DNA of 45,364 bases from Actinomycetes bacterium (GCA_024644345.1 JAHELE010000009.1:1-45364); one strand, 5' to 3'; shown: positions 1 to 9,872, counted from the first letter of the stretch. Made by a program: numbers and translations. The notes: generated from the letters alone by a model not told the origin.

Positions 1-131
1 ACGGGCCGGTCACCCCTGGTGAGATCGATCGTCCGTTCGGTCGAAGCGGGCCACGAAGCGCCGAGTTTCGACCGGGCTCCGCCTACCGTTCGATCTGTAC
101 CAGTCATCTGCCCCGGGGGGGACCCGCACCC

Positions 132-1451
132 ATGTCACGATCTTCATGGCGTTCGATGCGCCGCACGACCGCGGTCACAGCACTAGCCGTGGCCGGTCTG
201 CTCGCCACCGGACTGGTCGGCACCGCTGAGGCCGCCAGGACGACCGTCACGGGCACGGTGACGACAGATGCGGGCGCCCCGGTCGCCGGCGTCAAGGTGA
301 GCATCAAGGTCGGGAGTCGCCGCGCGGTAACGACCACGACCAATGCCTCCGGTGCGTTCTCGGCCAACGTCCGAACCGGCAACGCGAAGATCGCACTGGC
401 CAGCCCGGGTGCTCCCGTTGCCAACCTCCCCCAGTCGTGGAGCGTCAAACGGATTGCCACCAGCATCAGCAACAACCAAGTGCTGAAGTTCTCGCTCCCC
501 CCCACCAGCAACGTGGCAGTGACAGTTCGGCGCGCCATGAGCACGGCCCCGATCCCAGGCGCCGCCATCACCCAGTGCCTGGCGTCAACCAGCAGTGCCG
601 ACCGCTACGCCGTCCTCGCCGGCGCGACAAAGGTGGCACCGCGGCAGAACTTCACCGGCGCAGTTACCGACGCTGACGGTCAGGTCACTCTGACCTCCTT
701 CAAGGACTCCACTTTGGGACGCCTGTGCGCCGGATTCGTCCAGACCGACGGCGGAGCAACGACGACGTACGCCGCACGCGGCCCGATCAAGGACGCCACT
801 GCGGATGTCGCGATGAACATCTACGCACCAGTGGTTGTTCCCCAGGACGGGATCGTCCAGGACAGCACCACCAGCGGTGTCGAGGGCATGAAGGTCGCGC
901 TACGTTCGGCCGGCGGTCAGGTCGACTCCGTGAGCACACCCACCACATCAACCGGTGACTTCCTCACCGAGGTCGCTCCGGGATCGGTCTTCGCCCGGTT
1001 CAGCAGCCGGTCACTTTCCGGCACGACCGCCCCACCGGTGAACGTCCCGAGGTCCTTCAAGGCGACCATCGACGGTTCGGCCGATGGCCTCACCCCGTGG
1101 GTCGTGCAGCTTCCTGAGACGGTGACCCTGACGGTCGAGGTGCTCAATGCCGACGGGTCGCCGGTGAAGAACGCCGTCATCCGACCGGCGTCCGCGGGTG
1201 CGCTCGACGCAGCGAACCCGGGGACCCTGGTCGCGGGCCAGCCCGATGCCCAGATCAGCCAGCTGATCTATGGCGATGCGCTGAGCGACGGGGTGGGCCT
1301 GACATCTGCTCGGCTCTTCCCCGACACATCCCTCGGAGCGTTCAAGGTCACCAAGAACGTCGGAGGGGGGAAGACGAGGTCGACGGTCGTGGCGGCCGGA
1401 ACCGTCCTGACCTCGAGCACGCAGATCACCGTGGTGCTGCCTCCAGCCTGA
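132..1451 (+). CDS. Secreted protein with carboxypeptidase-regulatory-like / Ig-like repeats, function unknown
   Basis: 439-aa ORF with signal peptide (RTTAVTALAVAGLLATGLVGTAEA) and repeats such as VTGTVTTDAGAPVAGVKVSIKVG typical of CarboxypepD_reg-like beta domains. Confidence 0.7.
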   Translation: MSRSSWRSMRRTTAVTALAVAGLLATGLVGTAEAARTTVTGTVTTDAGAPVAGVKVSIKVGSRRAVTTTTNASGAFSANVRTGNAKIALASPGAPVANLPQSWSVKRIATSISNNQVLKFSLPPTSNVAVTVRRAMSTAPIPGAAITQCLASTSSADRYAVLAGATKVAPRQNFTGAVTDADGQVTLTSFKDSTLGRLCAGFVQTDGGATTTYAARGPIKDATADVAMNIYAPVVVPQDGIVQDSTTSGVEGMKVALRSAGGQVDSVSTPTTSTGDFLTEVAPGSVFARFSSRSLSGTTAPPVNVPRSFKATIDGSADGLTPWVVQLPETVTLTVEVLNADGSPVKNAVIRPASAGALDAANPGTLVAGQPDAQISQLIYGDALSDGVGLTSARLFPDTSLGAFKVTKNVGGGKTRSTVVAAGTVLTSSTQITVVLPPA

Positions 1452-1476
1452 TCAGGGGCGCCGTAGGCTGACGGCC

Positions 1477-2595
1477 GTGACTCAGCCCTTGGTGGTCCGA
1501 CCGATCACCACCGACGAGCACCTTGCCCTGGTCACCGACCGAAGCGGGTCGTTCCTGCAGACGCCGGCATGGGGCAGCGTCAAGAGCGACTGGTCGCACG
1601 AGAGCCTCGGATGGTTCGACGGCGCCGACCTCGTGGGCGCCGGTTTGGTTCTCTTCCGAACGGTTCCGAGATCTCGCCGGTCGCTGGCCTACCTTCCCGA
1701 AGGCCCGGTCATCGACTGGAGTCACTACTCGACAGCAGACATCACGTCTCCGCTGCTCGAGCACCTCAAAGGTCGCAAGGTGTTCTCGGTGAAGATGGGT
1801 CCGCCCGTCGAGGCCCACCGCTGGCGGGCCGGCACGCTCAAAGCAGGGATCGCTGACCCCGAAGCACGTCGTCTCTCCGACCTCGCGCCCGATGCCTCCT
1901 CCACGACGGCCGATTCCGTCGTAGCCGGCTTGCGTGCCCAGGGGTGGAAACGGCAGACCTCAGGGGCCGGGTTCGGTGACTTCCAGCCTCGCTATGTCTT
2001 CCAGGTACCGCTGGCGGGGCGCACCACGGACGAGATCTTCAGCGGCTTCAACCAGCTGTGGCGTCGCAATGTGCGAAAGGCGCAGAAGTCGGGCGTCGAG
2101 GTGGCCGTCGGCGACGCGGCCGATCTACCCGACTTCCACGCGCTCTACGTCGAGACTGCTCAGCGCGACGGCTTCACACCGCGTCCGCTCAGCTACTTCG
2201 AGCGCATGTGGGACGCCATGCGCCCCGAGGGAGGCGACGATCGCCTTCGGCTCTACCTGGCCCGACACGAAGGGCGCCTGCTGGCCGGGACGACGTGGGT
2301 CAAGGTGGGCACCCACGTGTGGTACTCCTACGGGGCGTCATCCAACGAGGGACGGGAGTTCCGTCCGAGTAACGCAGTCCAGTGGCGGATGATCGAGGAC
2401 GCACACGCCGCCGGTGCTGATGTCTACGACCTGCGCGGAATCTCGGACACGCTCGACCCGGAGGACCCGCTCTTCGGCCTCATCCAGTTCAAGGTCGGTA
2501 CCGGCGGCGAGGCGGTCGAGTACGTGGGTGAGTGGGACTATCCACTCAACCGCTTGATGCACAAGGCATTCACCTACTACATGGAGCGCCGATAG
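1477..2595 (+). CDS. FemX/FemAB-family peptidoglycan bridge aminoacyltransferase (GNAT fold)
   Basis: SGSFLQTPAWGSVKSDW, FNQLWRRNVRKAQKSGVEV, GGEAVEYVGEWDYPLN, characteristic of FemX-like proteins. Confidence 0.85.
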   Translation: MTQPLVVRPITTDEHLALVTDRSGSFLQTPAWGSVKSDWSHESLGWFDGADLVGAGLVLFRTVPRSRRSLAYLPEGPVIDWSHYSTADITSPLLEHLKGRKVFSVKMGPPVEAHRWRAGTLKAGIADPEARRLSDLAPDASSTTADSVVAGLRAQGWKRQTSGAGFGDFQPRYVFQVPLAGRTTDEIFSGFNQLWRRNVRKAQKSGVEVAVGDAADLPDFHALYVETAQRDGFTPRPLSYFERMWDAMRPEGGDDRLRLYLARHEGRLLAGTTWVKVGTHVWYSYGASSNEGREFRPSNAVQWRMIEDAHAAGADVYDLRGISDTLDPEDPLFGLIQFKVGTGGEAVEYVGEWDYPLNRLMHKAFTYYMERR

Positions 2596-2597
2596 CC

Positions 2598-3632
2598 GTG
2601 TTCGCCCTGCACGTCGAGTCGCAGCAGTGGCGTGCTCACGCGACTTCGCTCACCGAGCAGATACCAACAGTCGTCCCGGTCGCCAAGGGCAACGGGTACG
2701 GATTTGGGCTCGCCATGCTGGGCGCCGAGGCGCAAAGGCTTGGGTGCGACACGCTTGCGGTTGGAACGCTCGACGAGGCCCCGCTCGTCCACGACGCATT
2801 TCGTGGTGACGTCTTGGTTCTCACGCCATGGCACCCAGCGATCGACCCGGAACCGGACGACGACGACCGACTGGTCCTCACAGCCTCCTCACTCGAGGCG
2901 GTTCGGGCTCTCGCCGGCCACGGTCGACGCGTCGTGGTCGAGCTGCTCACATCGATGCGGCGATTCGGACTCGACGAAGACGCGATCGCGACGGCCGTAC
3001 CCGACATCAGGCGGCTCGCCCTGTCCGGCTTTGCACTGCACCTACCGATTGACGACGGAGAGCTGTCGCGCGTTGAAGAGATCAGCAGCTGGGTCAGCAC
3101 GCTGCGACGGCACCAGCTGCCCACGGACACGCTGTGGGTGAGCCATGTGTCGCAGGACGAGCTCGCGACGCTGCATCGACGGCACCCCGAGACCTCCTTT
3201 CGACCACGTATCGGCACGGCGCTCTGGCTCGGCGCACGCCAGACGTACGAGGCCCACGGCACGGTCCTGGCCTGTCACCTCGTGAGGCGCGGAGAGAGGT
3301 ACGGCTATCGGCAGCGGAAGGCGACCACTGCAGGGCATCTCCTCATCGTGGGGGGCGGAACGTCACACGGCGTCGCACTTGCGGCCCCCCGCGCCGTCAC
3401 CGGTGTGCTCCCTCGGCTCAAGCTGGCCGGCGAGGGCGGACTCGAGGCCGGAGGCCGAGCACTCTCGCCCTTTCATGTGGGGGGCAAGCGCCGCTGGTTT
3501 GCCGAGCCGCCCCATATGCAGGTCTCGATGATCTGGCTTCCGGCTGAGATCCCAGCCCCCGTGATCGGAGACTCGCTATCGGTCGACATCAGGATGACGA
3601 CGGCCACCTTTGACCGCGTCATCCTGCACTGA
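2598..3632 (+). CDS. Alanine racemase-like, PLP-dependent fold type III protein
   Basis: VPVAKGNGYGFG resembles the Alr PLP-lysine motif; GTG start 2598 chosen because the track ORF start (2532) lies inside the FemX gene. Confidence 0.7.
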   Translation: MFALHVESQQWRAHATSLTEQIPTVVPVAKGNGYGFGLAMLGAEAQRLGCDTLAVGTLDEAPLVHDAFRGDVLVLTPWHPAIDPEPDDDDRLVLTASSLEAVRALAGHGRRVVVELLTSMRRFGLDEDAIATAVPDIRRLALSGFALHLPIDDGELSRVEEISSWVSTLRRHQLPTDTLWVSHVSQDELATLHRRHPETSFRPRIGTALWLGARQTYEAHGTVLACHLVRRGERYGYRQRKATTAGHLLIVGGGTSHGVALAAPRAVTGVLPRLKLAGEGGLEAGGRALSPFHVGGKRRWFAEPPHMQVSMIWLPAEIPAPVIGDSLSVDIRMTTATFDRVILH

Positions 3633-3690
3633 ACGGTGGGGTACGTTAGCGCCCCATGGACGGGCCCTTCGGCGACCGTGGGGGGTGGGC

Positions 3691-4626
3691 ATGCGCATCA
3701 GACCGGGAAGCTCGCGTGATGTAGCGACCTTCACACGTCTGTCCAACGCCCACAGCCAGTGGCTACGCGGCGAGGACTCGTGGCAGGAGGACGAGCTGGG
3801 CGCCATATTGATCAGCGCCACAGGCGAGCCCGCTGACAACGACCGGTACCTCGAAATTGGCGGCGAGACCGTCGCTGCTGTGCACGTCCACATGAGCGAA
3901 CCGTTCGCCAAGGGGACCATCAACTTGGCCCTACCCCCGGGCAAGCGTCGCGCTGACCACGCCCAGACGTTGATCGGTGCCGCCGAACGCATCGTGCGCA
4001 GCAGTCCCCACATGGCGTCCAATGCGGCCCTTCAGATGGACGTTGCGCGCGAGGACACCGAGCTTCTTCACGTCGCAGAGGAGCTGGGATTTCGCGTCGT
4101 CCAGAAGATGACCACTCTCGAGGGCGACATCCTGGACGCACCGGCCCCCACCTGGCCCGCTGATGTCGAGGTCGCCACGTTCAGCATCACCCGCGACCTC
4201 GGCGCAGGCTACGAGGTCGTGCGCGAAACCTTCCCCCCCAAGCTCGGCGGCTGGCATCTGGCCAAGGACGACTACGAGTACAGCGTGCAGAACGACCCCA
4301 CTGCCCTGCCTGGCCTGTCGGTGATCGTGCGGGACGCGGAAGGCCCGGTCGCCATCGCCTTGAACTTCATGGACACCACCAAGGCGAACACCGGGCTGAT
4401 CGGTGCCTTCGGCGTCCGCACACGCCGTCAAGGTCAGGGCCTCGGCCACGCACTCCTCCTAGAGTCGTTCGACAGGTTCCGCAGCCGGGGCTGGGCACAC
4501 GCCCGGCTCGCGACCGTCCTCGGCATGGACGTCGACGACAACGACTACTCGCTCTTCACCGATGTCGGCATGCGGCCACTGTTCGACGACCTCACGATGG
4601 CCAAAGGGGAGATGTCGTGCCCTTAA
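3691..4626 (+). CDS. GNAT family N-acetyltransferase (two-domain), paralog of next gene
   Basis: MRIRPGSSRDVATFTRL..., FGVRTRRQGQGLGHALLLESF acetyl-CoA-binding-like motif; internal ATG 3691 preferred. Confidence 0.7.
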   Translation: MRIRPGSSRDVATFTRLSNAHSQWLRGEDSWQEDELGAILISATGEPADNDRYLEIGGETVAAVHVHMSEPFAKGTINLALPPGKRRADHAQTLIGAAERIVRSSPHMASNAALQMDVAREDTELLHVAEELGFRVVQKMTTLEGDILDAPAPTWPADVEVATFSITRDLGAGYEVVRETFPPKLGGWHLAKDDYEYSVQNDPTALPGLSVIVRDAEGPVAIALNFMDTTKANTGLIGAFGVRTRRQGQGLGHALLLESFDRFRSRGWAHARLATVLGMDVDDNDYSLFTDVGMRPLFDDLTMAKGEMSCP

Positions 4627-5564
4627 GCATCCGGCCGGGCTCGCTCGCCGATGCGGAGACCTTCACCCGTCTGGTCAACGAGCACCATGAGGCCTTCACC
4701 GGCGAACCTCTGTGGAGTATCGATGAGATGCGGGCGGTCCTGGTCACAGCTACTGCTGACCCCCACCGTGACGACCGCTACGTCGAAAGCGACGGCGTTG
4801 CCGTTGCGGGCTTCCACACCCGCTTCTACGAACCATTCGACGTCGGCCGCATCGACCTGGCCGCCCCCCTGCAGCCGGATCGGGCCCAGGTTGTCGCGAT
4901 GCTCGTCGACGCTGCGCTGCGCGTCCTGCGGTCGCGTGACACAGACATGGCGGGAGCCATCGCACAGACGACTGTTCCAGCGGAGGACTACGAGGTCATC
5001 GAGGTCCTCCGCGGTCGTGGTTTTGCTGCGACCGGACGGTTGGCGCTCCTCGAGATGCCGATCAAGAGGGTGCGTCCTGCCCCGCCGCCAGATGGGGTGA
5101 CGATCGTCCCCTTTGTCATCCAAGACCACCTCGACGACGGCTTCACCATTCTCGACCAGTCCTTTCCGACACCCGGAAGCAATTGGTACCTGGTGCGCGA
5201 CGACTACGAACACATGATGCGCAACGATCCCACTGCGTTGGCGGGACTTTCGTTGATGGCGTACCGCGGCGAAACGCCAGTCGGAATCTGCATCAACTTC
5301 GTCGACACCATGCGGCCGGAAGCCGGTCACATCGGCATGCTCGGAGTAGCCAGGTCAGAGCGGCGAAGCGGAATCGGGCGCTCGCTGTTCGCCGAGTCGC
5401 TCGCGGCCTTCGCCTCGCGGGACTGGACACACGTACGGCTCACCACCATCACGCCGGTCAGCGGCATCGGCGGCGAGGATGCAGGTGGGTTCTTCCGTTC
5501 AGTGGGAATGACGACCGTGTACGACCACGACATCTTGTCCAGACCGCTCGCCGGACCTCGCTGA
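4617..5564 (+). CDS. GNAT family N-acetyltransferase (two-domain), paralog of previous gene
   Basis: MPLSIRPGSLADAETFTRL..., LGVARSERRSGIGRSLFAESL; shares DDYE..x..NDPTAL.GLS with the upstream gene; 10-bp overlap with it. Confidence 0.75.
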   Translation: MPLSIRPGSLADAETFTRLVNEHHEAFTGEPLWSIDEMRAVLVTATADPHRDDRYVESDGVAVAGFHTRFYEPFDVGRIDLAAPLQPDRAQVVAMLVDAALRVLRSRDTDMAGAIAQTTVPAEDYEVIEVLRGRGFAATGRLALLEMPIKRVRPAPPPDGVTIVPFVIQDHLDDGFTILDQSFPTPGSNWYLVRDDYEHMMRNDPTALAGLSLMAYRGETPVGICINFVDTMRPEAGHIGMLGVARSERRSGIGRSLFAESLAAFASRDWTHVRLTTITPVSGIGGEDAGGFFRSVGMTTVYDHDILSRPLAGPR

Positions 5565-6968
5565 CCTTCGCCGGAGGGTGATGACGTCGTCGGCACCGTC
5601 GAGCACACCGCCACCGGGGTCGTCGGCTCCGAGGCTGCTGCGTACCGGGTCGTGGTCGGGCCGGTAGATGTCACGCAGGATGAACGCGCCGAACAGCATC
5701 GTCGCTGCCACGTGCAGACCGATCGCCGCCCAGTAGTACGCCTCCGGCAACCCCTTCTCAGGCGTGGCCTGCCCGATGATGTACCACCAGACCGAGAAGA
5801 AGTAGACGACCTGCGCCGCCTGCCACCACAAGAAGTCGCGCCACCGGGGACGAGCAAGAACGGCCAACGGGATCAGCCAGACGACGAACTGAGGCGAGTA
5901 GACCTTGTTCGTGATGGCAAACGCGGCCACGGTGAGGAAGACCACCTGAGCCAGACGCGGACGCCGTGGTGCCGCGAGAATCACCACGCCGATCGCTACG
6001 CAGAAGACGATGAGCACGCCAGCCGCCCACAGGTTGAGCTGATCGATGGGGGGATCGAACGAGAACGCGTCCCGCGCGACCAGCCATGGCGACCCGTAGT
6101 CAGCTCCTCTTTCCGACGAGAACCGGTAGAACCTGGCCCAGCCGTCAAAGCGCACCAGCATGATCGGCGCGTTCGCGGCCAGCCACATCACGACCGCGCC
6201 TCCCAAGGTAAGCGCCCAGTAGCGCAGCCTCCCGCTGCGTAGGCACAACAGGAAGAGCGGCCCCAGCACCAGCACCGGATAGAACTTGAAGGAGGCCCCC
6301 AGGCCGATCAGGATGCCGGCCAGTACCGGATATCGCCGGGCCCAAGCCAGCAGGGCCAACGATGTGGCCGCTACCGCCCACAGATCCCAGTTGATCGTCG
6401 ACGCCAGGATCATCCCCGGCGCGAGAGCCACCATCGCCGCGTCCCAGGGGCGACGACGCACCGTCAACGCCGTGGCCCACACCGTCACGGCCAGAAGCAA
6501 CGCGATCGCGATCGCGTTCACGGCGTAGTACACCCGCATGCGCGTGTCGGCGGACCAACCGTCGGAGATCGGTAACGCCGTCAGGTACATGACCGCACCG
6601 GTCAGAACCGGGTACTCGACCTCGTCGTCCCCCGTCGTTGCGGGGTCCTCCACGTAGGGAATGACTCCCTCGTCTATCCCGCGACCCGTGTACAGCAGTG
6701 GAATATCGCTGTAGCACCCTCTCGAGAAGATCTCGTAGCCGTCGCCCCATGCCTTGGTGGAGCAGGGCGTGTCGATGGCCACTCCCAGTGCGGACGCCAG
6801 GATCGCCAGAAGGAGGACGATCCGCAGCGGGCTCCACCACGATCGTCGCGAATCTGCCCGACGCCCCAGCGGGCCCCCGATCGCCGTACTGGCACCAGCC
6901 ACGAACGCGTCGTCGAGTGACGGGGCCACCACCTCATCACGGTCGTCACGAAGTCGCACGGACGTCAT
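5499..6968 (-). CDS. Polytopic membrane glycosyltransferase (GT87 / mannosyltransferase-like)
   Basis: Many TM helices, ASFKFYPVLVLGPLFLL motif; located downstream of PBP1A as in mycobacterial ponA1-Rv0051. Confidence 0.75.
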   Translation of the reverse strand: MTSVRLRDDRDEVVAPSLDDAFVAGASTAIGGPLGRRADSRRSWWSPLRIVLLLAILASALGVAIDTPCSTKAWGDGYEIFSRGCYSDIPLLYTGRGIDEGVIPYVEDPATTGDDEVEYPVLTGAVMYLTALPISDGWSADTRMRVYYAVNAIAIALLLAVTVWATALTVRRRPWDAAMVALAPGMILASTINWDLWAVAATSLALLAWARRYPVLAGILIGLGASFKFYPVLVLGPLFLLCLRSGRLRYWALTLGGAVVMWLAANAPIMLVRFDGWARFYRFSSERGADYGSPWLVARDAFSFDPPIDQLNLWAAGVLIVFCVAIGVVILAAPRRPRLAQVVFLTVAAFAITNKVYSPQFVVWLIPLAVLARPRWRDFLWWQAAQVVYFFSVWWYIIGQATPEKGLPEAYYWAAIGLHVAATMLFGAFILRDIYRPDHDPVRSSLGADDPGGGVLDGADDVITLRRRSARSGERSGQDVVVVHGRHSH

Positions 6969-7007
6969 TGTGCCGTGCCCGGTTCACTTGCGACCGGGCC
7001 GCGCCGG

Positions 7008-9140
7008 TCACGGATTGGCTCCGCCTCCTCCACCTCCGCCATCACTGGGAGACGGGGTCGCCGTTGTGTCACTCGGCGACGGCTTGGGGGTGTCGGTCGG
7101 TTTGGCAGATGACGTCGTGGGGCTGGGTTTCGGGCTGGACGTCGTCGGCGACGGCGTAGCGCTCTGCGTCGGGCTCGGGGACGTGGTGGGGATCGGTCGT
7201 CCGGGGAAGGGGAGCACCTCCTGCCCCAGAAGCGCCGCCGCCGTGTAGGACGCCCAGATCTGAGTCGGGTAGCCGCCGCCAGTGAAGACCGGCTGGTAGG
7301 CCACTCCGTTCAGTGGTGCCAGCTTGTCGCGCCCGAGCTCACGGTGGAACGCCACGGCCGTGACCAGCTGTGGTGTGTAGCCGACGAACCAGGCGGTAAG
7401 GCCCTCGTGGTTGCCGGTCTTTCCCGCCGCCGGCCGGCCGACCGCCGCCGCGTTGGAGCCGGTACCGCCGGAGACGACGGAGGCAAGGTCGTACGTGACC
7501 TCGTTGGCGATGTCCACGGGGAAGGCGCGCTGCTCCTTCACCTCCGCCTCGTACAACACCCCGCCGTCGGGATCGGTCACCTGCTGAACCGTGAAGGGTT
7601 GTGTGCTCACACCCTCATTGGCAAACGTTCCGTAAGCACTGGCCATGGCGAGTGGGGAGTAGTTGGCCGAACCGAGCGTGATTTGCGGGCTGACCTGGAG
7701 TGTTCGCGTATCCAGGCCGGCTTCTTTGGCCGCCTGGGCGACCTCCGCGGCACCCATCTGCTCCGTGAGGTCGAGGAAGGCGGTGTTGACCGACTGCTGA
7801 GTGGCGTACTGCAGGGAGATGGCCGATCCGTAGCTCTGCCCGCCTTGGTTCTCAAAACCCTTCGTGACGCCGTCGACGTAGAACGGCGAGTTTCCGTTGA
7901 AGGTGCTCTCCAGAGTGAAGCCGTTCTGCAGCGCCGCGGCCACGGTGAACGCCTTGATCGTGGATCCCACCGGCACCGGCGCGAGGGCGTTGTTGTACTG
8001 GCTCTTCTCCCAGTTCTTGCCGGCATAGACGGCGACGATTCCTCCGGTGCGGGGGTCAATCGATGTCAGCCCGACCTCGACGCCGTCGTTGGGTGGCGGC
8101 GGGAAGCCCTCCGTGACCGCCGTCTGGGCGGCGTCCTGCGCCTGCTGGTCGAAGGTCGTCGTGACCCGAAGCCCTCCCGCATCGATCTCCGCCTCGGTGA
8201 AGCCGAGGTCGATGAGCTCATCGCGCACCATGTCGAGCATGAAGCCGGTCTGGCCCTTGTACGAGTTGAGCGCCTTGGGGTCGGCGATCTTCGGCAGCCG
8301 CTTGATCTTTGCTGCGTCCGCCTCGTCGAGCCACCCCTGCTCCACCATGCCGGGGATCACGTAGTCGAGTGTGCGGGACTTCAAAGCCTGCTTCTGGTCC
8401 TTGCCGTCGGCCGGGTCGTAGCTGCTCGGCGCCCGGATGACCGAAGCCAGCACCGCTCCCTGTGCCACATTCAGATCCTGCACGTCCTTGCCGAAATAGG
8501 CCTGGCTCGCTGCCTGGATGCCGTAGGCGCCCCGCCCGAAGTAGATGGTGTTGAGGTAGTCCTCGAGCACCTGTTCCTTGCTCTGGGCGCGAGCCAGCTT
8601 GATCGCGAGAATCGCTTCTTTCACCTTGCGGGTGATCGTCCGCTCCTGGGTCAGGTAGGCGTTGCGCGCGTACTGCTGGGTGATCGTCGAACCACCTTGC
8701 GTGTTCCCGCCCCGGATGTTGTTCCACAGCGAGCGAGCGATACCGACAGGTGAAATGCCCTCGTTCTCGTAGAACCCCCGATCCTCAGCGGCAAGAACCG
8801 CCAGCTCGACCTGGTCGGGGACGTCGTCAAGCGAGACGATCTCGCGATTCACCTCCGCATAACGTCCAATCACGTCCTTGCCGCCGTCGTAGTAGACGAC
8901 GGAGGTCTGGGCCGTGGCCAGGTCGTTGGGGGCGGGTATGTCGATCATGAGATAGAGGGCGGTGAAGGCCGCGCCCACAGCAGCGACGCCGAGCGCTCCG
9001 AGGCCCAGCACCTGGCGCCACGACGGGATGAACCGCCGCCAGCCGGTCTTGGCGCGGCGCGGGTAGTCGATGCGCACGTGGGCCTCTCGCAGGAATCGTG
9101 GTGGGAGCGGACCGGTCGCTGACGACAGGGTCCGTCGCAC
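7008..9140 (-). CDS. Class A penicillin-binding protein (transglycosylase GT51 + transpeptidase)
   Basis: EDRGFYENEGIS, GGSTITQQYARN, GSTIKAF (SxxK), SVNTAF (SxN), AGKTGNHEG (KTG); Pro/Ser/Thr-rich C-terminal tail. Alternative GTG start at 9077. Confidence 0.95.
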   Translation of the reverse strand: MRRTLSSATGPLPPRFLREAHVRIDYPRRAKTGWRRFIPSWRQVLGLGALGVAAVGAAFTALYLMIDIPAPNDLATAQTSVVYYDGGKDVIGRYAEVNREIVSLDDVPDQVELAVLAAEDRGFYENEGISPVGIARSLWNNIRGGNTQGGSTITQQYARNAYLTQERTITRKVKEAILAIKLARAQSKEQVLEDYLNTIYFGRGAYGIQAASQAYFGKDVQDLNVAQGAVLASVIRAPSSYDPADGKDQKQALKSRTLDYVIPGMVEQGWLDEADAAKIKRLPKIADPKALNSYKGQTGFMLDMVRDELIDLGFTEAEIDAGGLRVTTTFDQQAQDAAQTAVTEGFPPPPNDGVEVGLTSIDPRTGGIVAVYAGKNWEKSQYNNALAPVPVGSTIKAFTVAAALQNGFTLESTFNGNSPFYVDGVTKGFENQGGQSYGSAISLQYATQQSVNTAFLDLTEQMGAAEVAQAAKEAGLDTRTLQVSPQITLGSANYSPLAMASAYGTFANEGVSTQPFTVQQVTDPDGGVLYEAEVKEQRAFPVDIANEVTYDLASVVSGGTGSNAAAVGRPAAGKTGNHEGLTAWFVGYTPQLVTAVAFHRELGRDKLAPLNGVAYQPVFTGGGYPTQIWASYTAAALLGQEVLPFPGRPIPTTSPSPTQSATPSPTTSSPKPSPTTSSAKPTDTPKPSPSDTTATPSPSDGGGGGGGANP

Positions 9141-9196
9141 AGTCTGACGGACGACGAACGGTCAGCGTTCCACGCCCCGCCGGTGGGATGACCAGG

Positions 9197-9631
9197 TCAG
9201 AGCACCGGGTCGCCGCGATGAGCCCGTAGGGGCCTCCTCGGCATCCCGTCACCAAGGACGTACGTCGTGGTGAGGTAGTTCCACGAGCACGTGCGGCAGA
9301 CCTCGACGACGTAGACCCGGAACTCACCGAACTCACGGGCCATCAGGTCGAGCTCGCGCGGGGCCCGAATCCGCCCCTGGTAGGGCCCCAGCTCGTCACC
9401 GAAGACATAGTTGAGCTCGGCCAGGGCGTCACCACGGCAGACCGGGCACGGGCGTCCAGCCGGCACCCCATGGTTCTCTGCCGCCCGGAGGAGGTAGGGG
9501 TCGGCGTCGCACAAGTCGGAGGTGAAGGCGTGGCCGCGCCGGAGATCGGCCACTGCCGCACGCCGCTGGAGGGCGTAGTCGATCACCGCCCGCTGCGACC
9601 ACGGGGAGCGTTGGTGTCCCTGGCTCGCCAT
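9197..9631 (-). CDS. DUF5318 family protein with zinc-ribbon-like Cys pairs
   Basis: MASQGHQRSPWSQRAVIDYALQRR...CPVCRGDALAELNYVFGDELG...CRTCSWNYL; position next to PBP1A and PadR matches mycobacterial gene order. Confidence 0.8.
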   Translation of the reverse strand: MASQGHQRSPWSQRAVIDYALQRRAAVADLRRGHAFTSDLCDADPYLLRAAENHGVPAGRPCPVCRGDALAELNYVFGDELGPYQGRIRAPRELDLMAREFGEFRVYVVEVCRTCSWNYLTTTYVLGDGMPRRPLRAHRGDPVL

Positions 9632-9816
9632 CCCTCGAGGGTAGATCCCGATCCACCACCCCGCCCCGTGATCGGCGCCTTTTCGGCATCCAGACCGGAC
9701 ATTTCGGGCGTCCATCTGCCGGAGGTGCTCCGATCACGGCGAGAGCGCAGTCGGGGCCCCCAATCGGGGGTCGATTTGCGCAGAGGCCGGGGTCCAGGTA
9801 GCGTTCCGACGCATCG

Positions 9817-9845
9817 CAACGATGTATCGCGGCGATACATCGTTG
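9817..9845. promoter_or_regulatory. 29-bp palindrome, putative PadR operator
   Basis: caacgatgtatcgc-g-gcgatacatcgttg: perfect 14-bp arms with 1-nt centre, 27 bp before the padR GTG. Confidence 0.75.
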
Positions 9846-9872
9846 GTGACATCCACAGCCGGAGGGAGAACC

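Noticed and set aside
7008-7210. Repeat-like Ser/Thr/Pro coding tail of PBP1A as a possible repeat array
   Set aside because: Ordinary low-complexity extracellular tail common in actinobacterial PBPs, not a DNA repeat array
7344-8753. 469-aa plus-strand ORF opposite PBP1A
   Set aside because: Antisense shadow; PBP motifs on the minus strand are unambiguous
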